Shown: positions 26,081 to 36,102, counted from the stretch's first letter. The stretch is 64,000 nucleotides of DNA from Geobacter sp. (GCA_009684515.1 WKKS01000004.1:272009-336008); one strand, 5' to 3'. Notes: generated by a model not told the origin, from the sequence alone. Numbers and translations: made by a program.

Positions 26081-27511
26081 TTGGACCACCTCTTCGCACT
26101 GATTATTGCCGGAACCATGCTGATCTCTCTGACGGCCGCCGGTCATGCTCTGCTTTACAAGCGCGACTCCCGCTCGGCCCTGGGGTGGATCAGCCTCAGC
26201 CTGACCCTGCCGCTGATCGGTCCCTTTCTGTACTGGTGCCTCGGCATTAACCGCATCTCGCGCAGGGCCCGCAACTGGCAGGAAAGTGGCCGCCGCATCA
26301 GCGGCACCGATATCTACCCGCTGGAGGAACAGTCCGGCGCAGGGTTGCCGTTACCGGCAGCTGCGGCTCATCTGCACGATCTGCGCGTTCTGTCTGACCG
26401 GGTCGTCACGACACCGCTCCGTAACGGCAACCGCATTGTGATGCTCGAAAACGGCGACAACGCTTATCCGGCCATGCTGGTGGCCATCAGGCGGGCCGAG
26501 GAAACCATCAACCTTTCCAGCTATATTTTCGATGCGGAAGGAATCGGCGGCGATTTTGTTGAGCATCTCATAGCTGCTGCCGACCGCGGCGTTGAGGTAC
26601 GGGTACTGATAGACGCCCTGGGTGAGAAATACAGCCGCATTTCCCCCACCAAAGCATTTCACGGTTCACAGGTCCGCCTGGCCCGCTACCTCCCGCTCCG
26701 CCACGGAGCCTACATCAACCTTCGCAATCACCGTAAACTGATGGTGGTGGACGGGCGCGAAGCATTCACCGGAGGGATGAACATCCGCGGGCGTCACCTT
26801 TTGTCAGAAACCAACCCTGCCCAGGCCATGCTGGATATTCATTTTTCGGTACAGGGGCCGGTGGTGGCGGATCTGCAGCGTTCATTTCTGGAAGACTGGT
26901 TTTTCGTCACCGGTGCAAAGCTGGATTTGCCGATCTTTTTCCCGATTCTCGAACCGGCCGGAAACGCCATGGTGCGCAGCATCAGCGACGGCCCCGACAA
27001 GGATTTCCGCAAACTGGAACAGATCATCATGGGCGCCCTCTCCTGCTCAGCACGCTCCGTCAGTATCATGACCCCCTATTTCATACCGGAGCGCTCAATG
27101 ATCGCCTCCCTGATCACCGCAGCATTGCGAGGCGTTCAGATTCGCATCGTCCTGCCCGGGCTGAATAACCTCCCCTTTGTCCAATGGGCCAGCCAGGCCC
27201 TGCTGGAGGAACTGCTGGTCAACGGAATCAAAGTTTATTACCAACCGCCCCCCTTTGTGCACAGCAAACTTCTGCTGGTAGACGAAATCTGGTCGTTGAT
27301 CGGATCGGCCAATCTGGACACCCGCAGCCTGCGCTTAAACTTCGAGCTCAATCTGAGCGTACTCGATTCCGAATTCGCCTCCGGCGTCAGAAGGCATTTC
27401 GAACACGCCATCCTCCAGAGCCGGGAAATAACATTGAACGAGATCAAAAACCGGCCTCTGCCGGTCAAAATCAGGGACAGCTTTTTCCATCTTTTTACCC
27501 CTTACCTGTAA
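26081..27511 (+). CDS. cardiolipin synthase-like phospholipase D family protein
   Basis: 476 residues if the TTG at 26081 is the start (immediately after the Rieske stop, translational coupling); an ATG at 26117 would give 464. N-terminal two hydrophobic segments with a PLDc_N motif, then two HKD motifs: NHRKLMVVDG (about 217-226) and VHSKLLLVDE (about 393-402). Such enzymes join phosphatidylglycerol molecules to make cardiolipin at the inner membrane. Start choice is uncertain; the family is clear. Confidence 0.88.
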   Translation: MDHLFALIIAGTMLISLTAAGHALLYKRDSRSALGWISLSLTLPLIGPFLYWCLGINRISRRARNWQESGRRISGTDIYPLEEQSGAGLPLPAAAAHLHDLRVLSDRVVTTPLRNGNRIVMLENGDNAYPAMLVAIRRAEETINLSSYIFDAEGIGGDFVEHLIAAADRGVEVRVLIDALGEKYSRISPTKAFHGSQVRLARYLPLRHGAYINLRNHRKLMVVDGREAFTGGMNIRGRHLLSETNPAQAMLDIHFSVQGPVVADLQRSFLEDWFFVTGAKLDLPIFFPILEPAGNAMVRSISDGPDKDFRKLEQIIMGALSCSARSVSIMTPYFIPERSMIASLITAALRGVQIRIVLPGLNNLPFVQWASQALLEELLVNGIKVYYQPPPFVHSKLLLVDEIWSLIGSANLDTRSLRLNFELNLSVLDSEFASGVRRHFEHAILQSREITLNEIKNRPLPVKIRDSFFHLFTPYL

Positions 27512-27539
27512 ATAGGACTAAAAGAGTATTTTTATCCTA

Positions 27540-27568
27540 TTGACAAGTCAATGATTGGCTGGTATTAG
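27540..27568 (+). promoter_or_regulatory. sigma-70 promoter of the peroxiredoxin gene
   Basis: TTGACA (27540-27545), 17-bp spacer, TATTAG (27563-27568), about 40 bp before the ATG. Confidence 0.5.
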
Positions 27569-27610
27569 ATAAACATTAAATGTTACTTTCACTCAAAAGG
27601 AGATCATCCA

Positions 27611-28207
27611 ATGTGCCTTACAACTCTGGTAACACAGCAAGCGCCTGATTTTACAGCAGAAGCGGTCATGCCTGACAATACTTTCGGAAACATCACCCTC
27701 TCCGGTTTCAAGGGCAAATATGTCCTGCTTTTCTTCTACCCGCTCGACTTCACCTTTGTCTGCCCTTCGGAAATTCTGGCGTTCGACAAACGGGTCAATG
27801 ACTTCAAAGCCAAGAACTGCGAAGTGATCGGCGTGTCGGTTGACTCAAAGTTCACCCACCTGGCCTGGAAAAACACACCGATCGAAAACGGCGGAATCGG
27901 CAACATCCAGTATCCGCTGGTACAGGACCTGAACAAGGAAATCGCCAAATCCTACGGCATCCTTTTCAACGGCTCGGTCGCCCTGCGCGGATTGTTCCTG
28001 ATCGATCCGACCGGCAAGGTCCGCCACTGCATCATCAACGACCTGCCGCTGGGCAGAAGCGTTGTCGAAGCGCTACGGATGGTGGATGCGGTTCAGTTCT
28101 CGGATACCCATGGTGAAGTTTGCCCCGCCAACTGGCAGGAGGGTGAAGAAGCCATGAAACCGACCGCCGAAGGGGTTGCCTCCTACCTGGCCAAACACGC
28201 AAAATAA
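27611..28207 (+). CDS. typical 2-Cys peroxiredoxin (AhpC/Prx1 type)
   Basis: 198 residues; AAAAGGAG precedes the ATG. Peroxidatic Cys51 in DFTFVCPSEI and resolving Cys171 in GEVCPANWQEG, with conserved Thr48 and catalytic Arg region. Reduces hydrogen peroxide and organic hydroperoxides. It stands alone with its own promoter and terminator; no ahpF-like reductase is adjacent, so the electron donor is probably thioredoxin. Confidence 0.93.
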   Translation: MCLTTLVTQQAPDFTAEAVMPDNTFGNITLSGFKGKYVLLFFYPLDFTFVCPSEILAFDKRVNDFKAKNCEVIGVSVDSKFTHLAWKNTPIENGGIGNIQYPLVQDLNKEIAKSYGILFNGSVALRGLFLIDPTGKVRHCIINDLPLGRSVVEALRMVDAVQFSDTHGEVCPANWQEGEEAMKPTAEGVASYLAKHAK

Positions 28208-28252
28208 TCCGGAACCAGTACCCGTCTGTAAAGACGGCGGCAGAACAAAAAA

Positions 28253-28288
28253 AGAGACGCGACCCATCAGGTCGCGTCTCTTTTTTTG
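28253..28288. terminator. intrinsic terminator after the peroxiredoxin gene
   Basis: Twelve-base perfect stem (28253-28264 with 28270-28281), loop CATCA, flanked by A-run and seven T. Confidence 0.92.
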
Positions 28289-28553
28289 CCTTGATAATAT
28301 CTCTCATTAATGGCCCGCTTTATGCTTCATATAAACGTTCGTCCAGGAAAACAGCCTGCCCTGAAACGGCCATCCAGAGCGGCTTTACCAAAACACACTG
28401 TATTACCGAGACTTTTGATCTTGAATCTGCGTGGTGGACGCATATCGCCAGAATACGGCCTCGACGCCATATCACCATAAAATATTTTTAGTTCGGTCAA
28501 ACAGCGCAGAACCACTTCACCGCATTTGTTTTAGAATTATTTAATTGTAAAAT
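28289..28553. other. intergenic stretch, no gene seen
   Basis: About 265 bases between the peroxiredoxin terminator and the cytochrome-cluster promoter. Only short, unsupported reading frames, and no RNA motif I could recognise; slightly A+T-rich toward its end. Confidence 0.5.
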
Positions 28554-28581
28554 TTGACATGACCTGGAATTGGGGTATAGA
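28554..28581 (+). promoter_or_regulatory. sigma-70 promoter candidate for the porin-cytochrome cluster
   Basis: TTGACA (28554-28559), 16-bp spacer, TATAGA (28576-28581). Start would be about 150 nt before the porin ATG, leaving a long untranslated leader that could hold regulation. Confidence 0.55.
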
Positions 28582-28737
28582 GGTTCAGTTGAAGCAGTCA
28601 GCAGGCAACAAATTGAAGGATTAACTTATCACGGAATATTTTATTAAGGGGCTGCAATTTAACAAGAAAGGTGGTGAACAGGTCGTCGGGAGGTTAATTG
28701 TCCGCAAGCTGTTTAATTACATGAAAGGAGGTTTCTG

Positions 28738-29949
28738 ATGGCACGTAAAAGAATTTTCTGCCTGCTGACCGGTTTGGCACTGATGTTGACTTCGACAACA
28801 GCTTGGTCAGCAGAGGTACATGGCAGAAGCTCCACCCAGTTTTTGTGGTTTAATGACGTTTTTACAGAGAAGAAACAGGCTGAGTTCACCGAGTCTCTCA
28901 ATCTGTCGGTAACCAAGTTGGACAAAGATGGCAAATTGTCGATTCATGGTTATGGCCGCATCAGCCAGGATGTTCGCAATGGTGAAGGACTCAATGGAAG
29001 ACTCTATTATCTGTACGGAGATTATCGCGACCTGTTTGACAAGGTTGACCTTCGTATTGGGCGCCAGTACGTCAACTACGCTGCAGGAAGCGCCCTGATT
29101 GATGGTGGCCAGATCGAACTAAAAAAAGTGGGGCCGGTCGCTTTCTCTGTAATGGGCGGACGAAATGTTTTTTTTGATTTGAACGGAGAAGGCACCCGTT
29201 CACAGGATTTCGCCTTTGGAGCAGCAGCCTATCTTGCCGGCATCAAAGGTACAGACGCCGAATTAAGCTATTTCATGAAACTTGACAAGGACGGCATCGC
29301 CAGAAACCAGGTTGGAGCCGACTTGAAACAGTATCTCTTTAATTCGGTCAAACTATATGGCAACACCCGTTTCGACATCGTCAGCGAATCGTTTAGCGAG
29401 GTTCTGGCCGGGATTAAATATTTCCCCTCTTCCAATCTCATTTTCACCGGTGAGTGGTACCAGAGCTATCCGACATTCGATGCAACTTCGATTTACTCGG
29501 TCTTTGCGGTCAACCGCTACCAGGAAGGCGTCTTCCGCGCTGACTACATACTCAACAACATGATATCGCTTAATGCCGGTTACAGCATACAGGATTACGA
29601 AGGCGCGGGAGCTGATGTAATTGAAGTGGGCTGTCGCATCCGTCCCGTTGAGCACGTCCAGCTGAACCTGAACTATGACCACCGCAGTGGTTACGGCGGA
29701 AGGCTCAATGGCGGTATTGCCGAAATTATCTACGAGCCGATCAAGCCATTGGAACTGGCGGCCGGCATGCATTTCGATGTCTACGAGCGCGATCGTGTGA
29801 CCGGCGAAGAAACCGCTCGCAAGTTTTGGGCAGCCGCCAAGTACAAACTGGCGCAGAACATGTCCGCCTCAGTCCGGATAGAGGATGACGTTAATGCCCG
29901 CTACAAGAGCGACTGGCAGGGACGTTTGGCATTCAACTATGACTTTTAG
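28738..29949 (+). CDS. outer-membrane porin-like beta-barrel of a cytochrome conduit
   Basis: 403 residues; GAAAGGAGG before ATG. Signal peptide 1-24 (cleaved after AWSA). The mature chain is continuous amphipathic beta strands (GRISQDVRN, VDLRIGRQYVN, AGIKYFPSSNLIFTGEWYQ) and ends in FNYDF, the outer-membrane targeting C-terminus. Followed by two multiheme cytochrome genes at 15 and 28 bp. In Geobacter the equivalent gene order (porin, periplasmic 8-heme, outer lipoprotein multiheme) forms a conduit carrying electrons across the outer membrane. Shorter than OmbB-type porins, closer in size to Ext-type porins; assignment is by context. Confidence 0.8.
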   Translation: MARKRIFCLLTGLALMLTSTTAWSAEVHGRSSTQFLWFNDVFTEKKQAEFTESLNLSVTKLDKDGKLSIHGYGRISQDVRNGEGLNGRLYYLYGDYRDLFDKVDLRIGRQYVNYAAGSALIDGGQIELKKVGPVAFSVMGGRNVFFDLNGEGTRSQDFAFGAAAYLAGIKGTDAELSYFMKLDKDGIARNQVGADLKQYLFNSVKLYGNTRFDIVSESFSEVLAGIKYFPSSNLIFTGEWYQSYPTFDATSIYSVFAVNRYQEGVFRADYILNNMISLNAGYSIQDYEGAGADVIEVGCRIRPVEHVQLNLNYDHRSGYGGRLNGGIAEIIYEPIKPLELAAGMHFDVYERDRVTGEETARKFWAAAKYKLAQNMSASVRIEDDVNARYKSDWQGRLAFNYDF

Positions 29950-29964
29950 AAAGGAGGAACATCA

Positions 29965-30636
29965 GTGAAAAAATTATTTTTCATATTTGCGCTTCTGGGA
30001 TGCGCCCTGGTGTATCTCCAGCAGCTGTCGTACGCAGAAAAGATGTCGCACAAAGAATATGCCAGGATGGAAATCAAAGAGTGCAATGACTGTCACAAAA
30101 CCGAAGGCATAGCTCCAAATCACGATACCGATTTTATACGCGGCCATCGTGTGCTGGCAGGCAAGGCCGGAAACAACTGCAGTCAGTGCCATGAGCAAAA
30201 ATGGTGTCTCGACTGCCATCAGGGTGGTGGAAATGGTGACGATCTGGCGAAGGAAAACTTCGGGCGCGATTCCAAACCCAAGAGCCATCGCAGTGATTTC
30301 ATCAGCATTCACCCCATGAAGGCCCAGGATAACCCACAGCAATGCTATCGCTGCCACGAAGCGAAATCCTTCTGCAACTCGTGCCACAGCCGCTTCCCAA
30401 AAGGTTCACTGCGTATTAAATCGCATCTGAGGAGCGGTGAAACCCAAAGCTTCATCTGGTCAAGCGAACACGCCAGCGAAGCTCGCAGGAATCTCCAGTC
30501 TTGCCAGGCTTGCCACGCCGACGGAGATGTTTGCCTGCAATGCCACAGCGCTACGAAGGGCGCAAAGGTGAGTCCGCATCCAAGGGGTTTCAAAACTGAT
30601 AACCGCAACAACAAAACATGCAGGGTTTGCCACTAA
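29965..30636 (+). CDS. octaheme periplasmic c-type cytochrome
   Basis: 223 residues starting at GTG 29965 after AAAGGAGG. Signal peptide 1-24. I count eight CXXCH haem sites: CNDCH, CSQCH, CLDCH, CYRCH, CNSCH, CQACH, CLQCH and CRVCH, the last ending the protein at its final residue. Size and haem number match the periplasmic OmaB-type partner of porin-cytochrome complexes. Probable role: pass electrons from the periplasm into the outer-membrane porin. Confidence 0.9.
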   Translation: MKKLFFIFALLGCALVYLQQLSYAEKMSHKEYARMEIKECNDCHKTEGIAPNHDTDFIRGHRVLAGKAGNNCSQCHEQKWCLDCHQGGGNGDDLAKENFGRDSKPKSHRSDFISIHPMKAQDNPQQCYRCHEAKSFCNSCHSRFPKGSLRIKSHLRSGETQSFIWSSEHASEARRNLQSCQACHADGDVCLQCHSATKGAKVSPHPRGFKTDNRNNKTCRVCH

Positions 30637-30664
30637 TTTCAAAGCAACGTAAAGGAGAAGAGTT

Positions 30665-32200
30665 ATGAAAAGTAAGTTATTGTTAAGTCTGTCAGCTCTG
30701 TCCCTGCTTGCACTCGCCGGGTGCGGCTCCAGCAGCAAAGAAGGAAGCTCGCAAACAGAGACCTTCAAGGCCTCGGCCGCCTGCATTGAATGTCATGCAG
30801 TCAGCAAGATCTCGCCTGTGACAGGTGTGGCGATTGTCAGCGAATGGCAGAAATCGGCCCACAACCTCAGAAATGGCGCCGCCTGCCCAAGCTGCCATAC
30901 CAACAGCGGACATCCTGCCGGTGGTTCAATTGTAAAAGCGGTTCAGGACACCCAGTGCGCCACCTGCCATACAACCGTCAAACTTGGTGCGTTGCACTTC
31001 GCAACCTATACAACCAGCCTGGCTTCCCAGTACATCAGTCAAACTGACGCTGCCGGAGTACAGTGCCGCCAGTGCCACAACCCGCACGACACAACTTCTC
31101 TGATCCAGTACAATAGAGATTGGGCCGATTCCGGCCATGGCAACACCAAATATGTTCCTGGTGACGCCAATGCCAGCAGCGTGAACTCCCATTATCCATG
31201 GACCACAACCAGCCGCGACGCCTGCTCCAAGTGCCACACTACGACCGGCTATAAAAAGTTCACAAATGGCCTTGGCACTCCCTACATGAGCAACAACAAG
31301 AAGAACGAAACCATCATGTGTTCAGCCTGCCACAACGATTACAGCTGGACCCGCCGTGCCGTTGGCGCCCAGACGCTGGAATACAGTTACGACCCGGATC
31401 TGGTTCCTGGCGGCGGCTCTGACGCATTTGCAGGCGCAGCGCCGGCAACCGTCAACGGAGCATCTCCAGCGGTGCCTGTATTACTGCCCAATATCGGCGA
31501 CTCCAATCTCTGCGTAGTCTGCCACGGTGGTCGCGGCAACTTCCAGTCCGCCCGCTCAACCCGCTTTGAAGGTCACCACGCACCAACCGGAGCCGACCTG
31601 TTTGCCGCCAATACACATGTAGGTTTTGAATTCGCCGGTCGCTCCTATACCAAACCGGTTTTCTTCGCCCACGATACAATCGGAGTTTCAGGTGGCGAAG
31701 GCCCCTGTGTCAGCTGCCACATGAAGTCGGCCAAGAGCCACACCTATGAAGTCGTAACTAAAAATGCCGGCGGAGTCATCACAGCAATCAATAGCCAGTC
31801 AGTTTGCAATACCTGCCACAGCGGCGGCTTTGCAATGGACGCAGCCAAACTTGAAGAAGAATCTTTGGGTTACCAGCAGGCCGGCCAATTACTGCTCGAT
31901 TACCTCAACAATGTTGTACCCAACTACACCGGCGCCGCGATTGTCAGAGCAACAACTGCCAACGTCAACGCTCTCCATGTCAACACCTACGGCGCATACC
32001 AGAACTCATTCTACCCAACCGAGGATCCGGGTGGCTATGCCCACAACCGCTTCTATGTCAAACGCCTGATTTTCGATTCTATCGACTGGCTTGACAACCA
32101 CGTGTTTGACGGCACAATCACCATCAATGCCGTAACCTATCCGAAAGCAGCAGCATGGTTTGGGGCAGACGCCATCACCGGAGTCGCCACACGTCCGTAA
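30665..32200 (+). CDS. nonaheme outer-membrane lipoprotein cytochrome
   Basis: 511 residues; AAAGGAGAAG before ATG. Lipobox LAGC (Cys20) indicates a lipoprotein. Nine CXXCH sites by my count: CIECH, CPSCH, CATCH, CRQCH, CSKCH, CSACH, CVVCH, CVSCH and CNTCH. Long haem-free loops separate the sites in the second half. It fits the surface terminal cytochrome of a porin-cytochrome conduit. The exact family (OmcB, ExtC/D or other) cannot be settled by eye. Confidence 0.88.
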   Translation: MKSKLLLSLSALSLLALAGCGSSSKEGSSQTETFKASAACIECHAVSKISPVTGVAIVSEWQKSAHNLRNGAACPSCHTNSGHPAGGSIVKAVQDTQCATCHTTVKLGALHFATYTTSLASQYISQTDAAGVQCRQCHNPHDTTSLIQYNRDWADSGHGNTKYVPGDANASSVNSHYPWTTTSRDACSKCHTTTGYKKFTNGLGTPYMSNNKKNETIMCSACHNDYSWTRRAVGAQTLEYSYDPDLVPGGGSDAFAGAAPATVNGASPAVPVLLPNIGDSNLCVVCHGGRGNFQSARSTRFEGHHAPTGADLFAANTHVGFEFAGRSYTKPVFFAHDTIGVSGGEGPCVSCHMKSAKSHTYEVVTKNAGGVITAINSQSVCNTCHSGGFAMDAAKLEEESLGYQQAGQLLLDYLNNVVPNYTGAAIVRATTANVNALHVNTYGAYQNSFYPTEDPGGYAHNRFYVKRLIFDSIDWLDNHVFDGTITINAVTYPKAAAWFGADAITGVATRP

Positions 32201-32229
32201 GTTAACACTGTAAGAGTACAGTAGATTGA

Positions 32230-32273
32230 GCAACATAAAATGCCCCGGAGCAATCCGGGGCATTTTATGTTGC
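32230..32273. terminator. perfect 20-bp bidirectional terminator hairpin
   Basis: Two perfectly complementary 20-base arms (32230-32249 and 32254-32273) around a GCAA tetraloop, including a GC-rich core and TTTTAT tail. Closes the cytochrome transcript. Confidence 0.9.
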
Positions 32274-32338
32274 TACGGCAAATACGGAAAACAAATTTGG
32301 TTCCAGTAAAAGCCATATTCTGCTAAAAGTAACATCCC

Positions 32339-33274
32339 ATGAAAAAATTCATTATTTACACCGCTCTGGTAATTGCCGCTTATCTGGCATACATCGCCAT
32401 ATCCCTGTCGCTGACGCCACCGGTCTCCGACCTGGCCGACAAGAAGTTTAACACCACCATCCAGGTCAAAGATTGGCAAGGAGATTACCATCCCTTTGTG
32501 GTCGGGCCGAAAAACCGCTACTGGACGCCGTCATCACGGATTCCGGCCGAGATGAAATGGGCCGTGATCCTGGCGGAAGACTCCAACTTTTACAAGCATG
32601 AAGGCTTTGACGTCAAAGCGATCAAGAACGCCATCAAGTATGATCTGGAGAAGCGCAGCCTGAAACGCGGCGCCTCCACCATTACCCAGCAGACCGCCAA
32701 GAACCTGTTCCTCTCCCGCGAAAAAACCGTCACCCGCAAACTGAAGGAAATTTACCTCGCCTACCGCATGGAGCAGGAACTGACCAAGGGGCGCATTATC
32801 GAGTTTTACCTGAACGTGGTCGAACTGGGACCGATGGTCTACGGCATCGGGCACGGTTCGCGCTACTATTTCGGCAAATCCCCGTCCGAACTCACCCCGC
32901 GTGAATGCGCCTTTCTGGCGGCGATGCTGCCCGGCCCGCGCCTGGCTTACAATCCTTACAAGAACCTGCATAAAGTCGTCAAACGCTCCGATATGATCCT
33001 GAAGCTGCTCAGGAAAAATGGTGTTCTGACGGAAGGGGAATATCAGGCGGCGCTGACCTCGGAACTGAACATCGCCGGAATGCAAAAGAAAGTTGACCAG
33101 AGCGTCAGTGTGCCGCCGGCATTCACTTCAACCTCTTCGGCCAGACAGGAGACCCCTGACAAGCCTTTGGAATCCGGAGCGGAAAAGAAACCATTGACGG
33201 AGCAGACCGAGCCGCCAAAACCGGTTGACGCCGCCCCAATCACCCCAACAGAAAGCCAGACTGAGAAAAAATGA
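32339..33274 (+). CDS. mtgA: monofunctional peptidoglycan glycosyltransferase (GT51)
   Basis: 311 residues. One N-terminal membrane helix (3-26), then the GT51 domain: catalytic Glu in [31 protein letters not shown], second-site [18 protein letters not shown] and [19 protein letters not shown]. Polymerises lipid II in the periplasm. The last about 60 residues are a Pro/Thr/Glu/Lys-rich tail absent from most MtgA proteins. The stop overlaps the rlmN start (ATGA). Confidence 0.9.
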   Translation: MKKFIIYTALVIAAYLAYIAISLSLTPPVSDLADKKFNTTIQVKDWQGDYHPFVVGPKNRYWTPSSRIPAEMKWAVILAEDSNFYKHEGFDVKAIKNAIKYDLEKRSLKRGASTITQQTAKNLFLSREKTVTRKLKEIYLAYRMEQELTKGRIIEFYLNVVELGPMVYGIGHGSRYYFGKSPSELTPRECAFLAAMLPGPRLAYNPYKNLHKVVKRSDMILKLLRKNGVLTEGEYQAALTSELNIAGMQKKVDQSVSVPPAFTSTSSARQETPDKPLESGAEKKPLTEQTEPPKPVDAAPITPTESQTEKK

Positions 33275-34398
33275 GCGACAAGATTGATCTGAAGAATTTA
33301 ACCCTGCCAGCGCTGGAACTTTTTCTGAAAGGAAAAGGTAAGGAGCGTTTTCGCGCCACCCAGATTTTCAAATGGATCTTCCAGCATGACGCACACAGTT
33401 TCGATGAGATGACCAACATTTCCAAGGATCTGCGGCTGGATCTGTCCGAAACGGCCTGCATCAGCAATCTGGAACCGGAGGCGGTCGAGGAGGGTAACGA
33501 TGGAACCCGCAAATACCTCTTCAACCTGGGAGACGGGAACGGCGTCGAATCAGTCCTGATCCCGATCGAGGGACGCAACACGCTCTGCATCTCGTCCCAG
33601 GCCGGTTGTGCCATGGGGTGCGAGTTCTGCCTGACCGGAACCTACAAGCTTACCCGCAACCTGACCACGGCCGAGATCATCAACCAGATCATGGCCGTTG
33701 AGCGTGATCTGGTCCGGAATCCACCCGCCCTTCCGGCGAATGTGCCTGTAATTGGCGATGATCTGGACGACGGGGATGACAGCGAGGACGGGCAGGCGGC
33801 ATCGGCGGCCGGTATCCGCAATATTGTCATGATGGGAATGGGCGAACCGCTCCATAACCTGGACAACGTCATCCCGGCGATCCAGATCATGATCGACGGC
33901 AACGGACTGCAGTTTTCCAACCGGCGGGTGACGGTCTCCACCTGCGGATTGGTGCCGGAGATGGCGCGTCTCGGTCGCGAGATCCCGAACGTTAATCTGG
34001 CAGTGTCATTGAACGCCACTACCGACGAACTGCGCGACCGGATCATGCCGGTCAACCGCCGCTATCCGATCAGGGAACTGCTGAAGGCCTGCAAGGCTTT
34101 TCCACTTCCGGGACGCCGCAAGGTGACCTTCGAGTACGTCATGCTGGGCGGCATCAATGACACGCTGGCAGACGCCAAGCGCCTGCTGCGCCTGATCAGC
34201 GATATCCCCAACAAGGTCAACCTGATTCCGTTCAACGAGCATGAAGGTTGTGATTTCAAAGCTCCCACCAAGGCCGCTATCGACACCTTTCACAAATACC
34301 TGATCGACCACAACGTGACCGTCATTACCCGCGACAGTCGCGGCGGTGATATTTCCGCTGCTTGCGGACAATTAAAAGGGAAGTTGGAAAAAGCCTGA
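33271..34398 (+). CDS. rlmN: 23S rRNA (A2503)/tRNA (A37) C2-methyltransferase, radical SAM
   Basis: 375 residues; overlaps mtgA by 4 bp. Radical-SAM cluster CAMGCEFC, substrate Cys in the C-terminal [11 protein letters not shown], and [11 protein letters not shown]-binding stretch. Methylates C2 of A2503 in 23S rRNA and of A37 in some tRNAs. An acidic insert of about 30 residues ([16 protein letters not shown]) sits between the [10 protein letters not shown] and [10 protein letters not shown] segments, unusual for the family. Confidence 0.93.
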   Translation: MSDKIDLKNLTLPALELFLKGKGKERFRATQIFKWIFQHDAHSFDEMTNISKDLRLDLSETACISNLEPEAVEEGNDGTRKYLFNLGDGNGVESVLIPIEGRNTLCISSQAGCAMGCEFCLTGTYKLTRNLTTAEIINQIMAVERDLVRNPPALPANVPVIGDDLDDGDDSEDGQAASAAGIRNIVMMGMGEPLHNLDNVIPAIQIMIDGNGLQFSNRRVTVSTCGLVPEMARLGREIPNVNLAVSLNATTDELRDRIMPVNRRYPIRELLKACKAFPLPGRRKVTFEYVMLGGINDTLADAKRLLRLISDIPNKVNLIPFNEHEGCDFKAPTKAAIDTFHKYLIDHNVTVITRDSRGGDISAACGQLKGKLEKA

Positions 34399-34524
34399 CA
34401 ACATATCTGCCCGGGATCTGCCACAAAAGCAGGACTCTGTAAAGTCAGGAAAAACCTCCGCTTGAAAAAGTGAATTAGCCGCCAACCGGTTATTATTTTT
34501 TCAGTCAGGACAGGAACAGGCTAA

Positions 34525-36102
34525 ATGAACAACAACAAAGAAACCGAACGCGCGGAGCTGCACAAAACCATCTGGCGCATCGCCAACGATCTACGCGGTA
34601 GTGTGGATGGCTGGGATTTCAAGACCTATGTGCTAGGCATGCTGTTCTACCGCTTCATTTCCGAGAACCTGACCAGCTACCTCAATGAACAGGAGCGCAA
34701 GGCAGGCAGTCCGGATTTCGACTATGTCACGCTGAGTGACGAAGATGCCGAATTTGGCCGCGAAGAAACAGTTAAGGAAAAGGGCTTCTACATCCTGCCA
34801 TCACACCTGTTTGCCAACGTGCGGTCGCGGGCGCGACTTGATGCCAACCTCAACGAAACGCTCTCCCGCATCTTTGCCGACATCGAAGGTTCCGCCACTG
34901 GCAGTGACAGCGAGCACGACATCAAGGGACTGTTCGACGACCTCGATGTCAACTCAAGTAAACTCGGCCCCACAGTGGCCAGGCGGAACGAAAAGCTGGT
35001 GAAGCTGCTCGACGCCATCGGCGATCTGCCTCTGAGCAATGGCGGTGGCTTCTCGCACAACACCATCGACCTGTTCGGCGACGCATATGAATACCTGATG
35101 CAGATGTATGCCTCCACCGCTGGCAAGTCCGGCGGCGAGTTCTACACCCCGCAGGAGGTCTCCGAACTGCTTGCCCGCATCACCGTAGTTGGCAAAAGCG
35201 AGGTCAACAAGGTCTACGACCCTGCCTGCGGTTCCGGCTCCCTATTGCTCAAGTTCGCCAAGGTTCTGGGCCACGATAAGGTGCGCCAGGGCTTTTTCGG
35301 CCAAGAGGTCAACCTGACCACCTACAACCTGTGCCGGATCAACATGTTCCTGCACGACGTCAATTTCGAGAAATTCGACATCGCCCACGGTGATACGCTC
35401 ACCGATCCGGCGCATTGGGATGATGAGCCTTTCGAAGCCATCGTCTCCAATCCGCCGTACTCGATCAAATGGGATGGTGACGCCAACCCCTTGTTGATCA
35501 ACGACCCACGCTTTGCCCCCGCCGGGGTGTTAGCCCCCAAGAGCAAGGCTGACCTGGCCTTCACCCTGCACATCCTTTCCTGGCTGGCGGTCAACGGCAC
35601 GGCGGCCATCGTAGAATTCCCCGGCGTGCTCTATCGCGGCGGCGCTGAGCAGAAGATCCGCCAGTACCTGATCGATAACAACTATGTCGATGCGGTGATT
35701 CAGCTACCGCCCGACCTGTTCTTTGGCACCACCATTGCCACCTGCATCATCGTGCTGAAGAAGTCCAAGTTTGATAACGCCACTCTGTTCATCGACGCCG
35801 GCAGTGAATTCGTGCGCAGCGGCAACAAGAACAAGCTCACCGGTGCCCATCAGAAAAAAATCCTCGATGCCTTCGTTGCACGCAAAAACATTGACCACTT
35901 TGCACGCCTGATGAACAACGGCGACATTGCCGAAAACGGCTACAACATCGCCGTATCCTCCTATGTTGAGCAGCGTGATACCAGCGAAGCGGTGGACATC
36001 AAGGCGCTCAATATCGAGATTGCCCGCATCGTAGCACGGCAGGCGGAGTTGCGGACGCAGATCGACGCTATCGTGGCTGATCTGGAAGGAGCGCAGGCAT
36101 GA
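34525..36102 (+). CDS. hsdM: type I restriction-modification DNA methyltransferase (M) subunit
   Basis: 525 residues. HsdM N-terminal helical domain (about 10-140), then the N6-adenine methyltransferase fold with SAM motif DPACGSGSLLLKF and catalytic NPPY (VSNPPYSIKW). Methylates adenine at the recognition sequence given by HsdS. First gene of the island; ends in a 4-bp ATGA overlap with the RhuM-like gene. Confidence 0.95.
   Translation: MNNNKETERAELHKTIWRIANDLRGSVDGWDFKTYVLGMLFYRFISENLTSYLNEQERKAGSPDFDYVTLSDEDAEFGREETVKEKGFYILPSHLFANVRSRARLDANLNETLSRIFADIEGSATGSDSEHDIKGLFDDLDVNSSKLGPTVARRNEKLVKLLDAIGDLPLSNGGGFSHNTIDLFGDAYEYLMQMYASTAGKSGGEFYTPQEVSELLARITVVGKSEVNKVYDPACGSGSLLLKFAKVLGHDKVRQGFFGQEVNLTTYNLCRINMFLHDVNFEKFDIAHGDTLTDPAHWDDEPFEAIVSNPPYSIKWDGDANPLLINDPRFAPAGVLAPKSKADLAFTLHILSWLAVNGTAAIVEFPGVLYRGGAEQKIRQYLIDNNYVDAVIQLPPDLFFGTTIATCIIVLKKSKFDNATLFIDAGSEFVRSGNKNKLTGAHQKKILDAFVARKNIDHFARLMNNGDIAENGYNIAVSSYVEQRDTSEAVDIKALNIEIARIVARQAELRTQIDAIVADLEGAQA

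Noticed and set aside
28289..28737. Possible GEMM (cyclic dinucleotide) riboswitch before the cytochrome cluster
   Set aside because: Looked for the conserved core and tetraloop pattern; not found.
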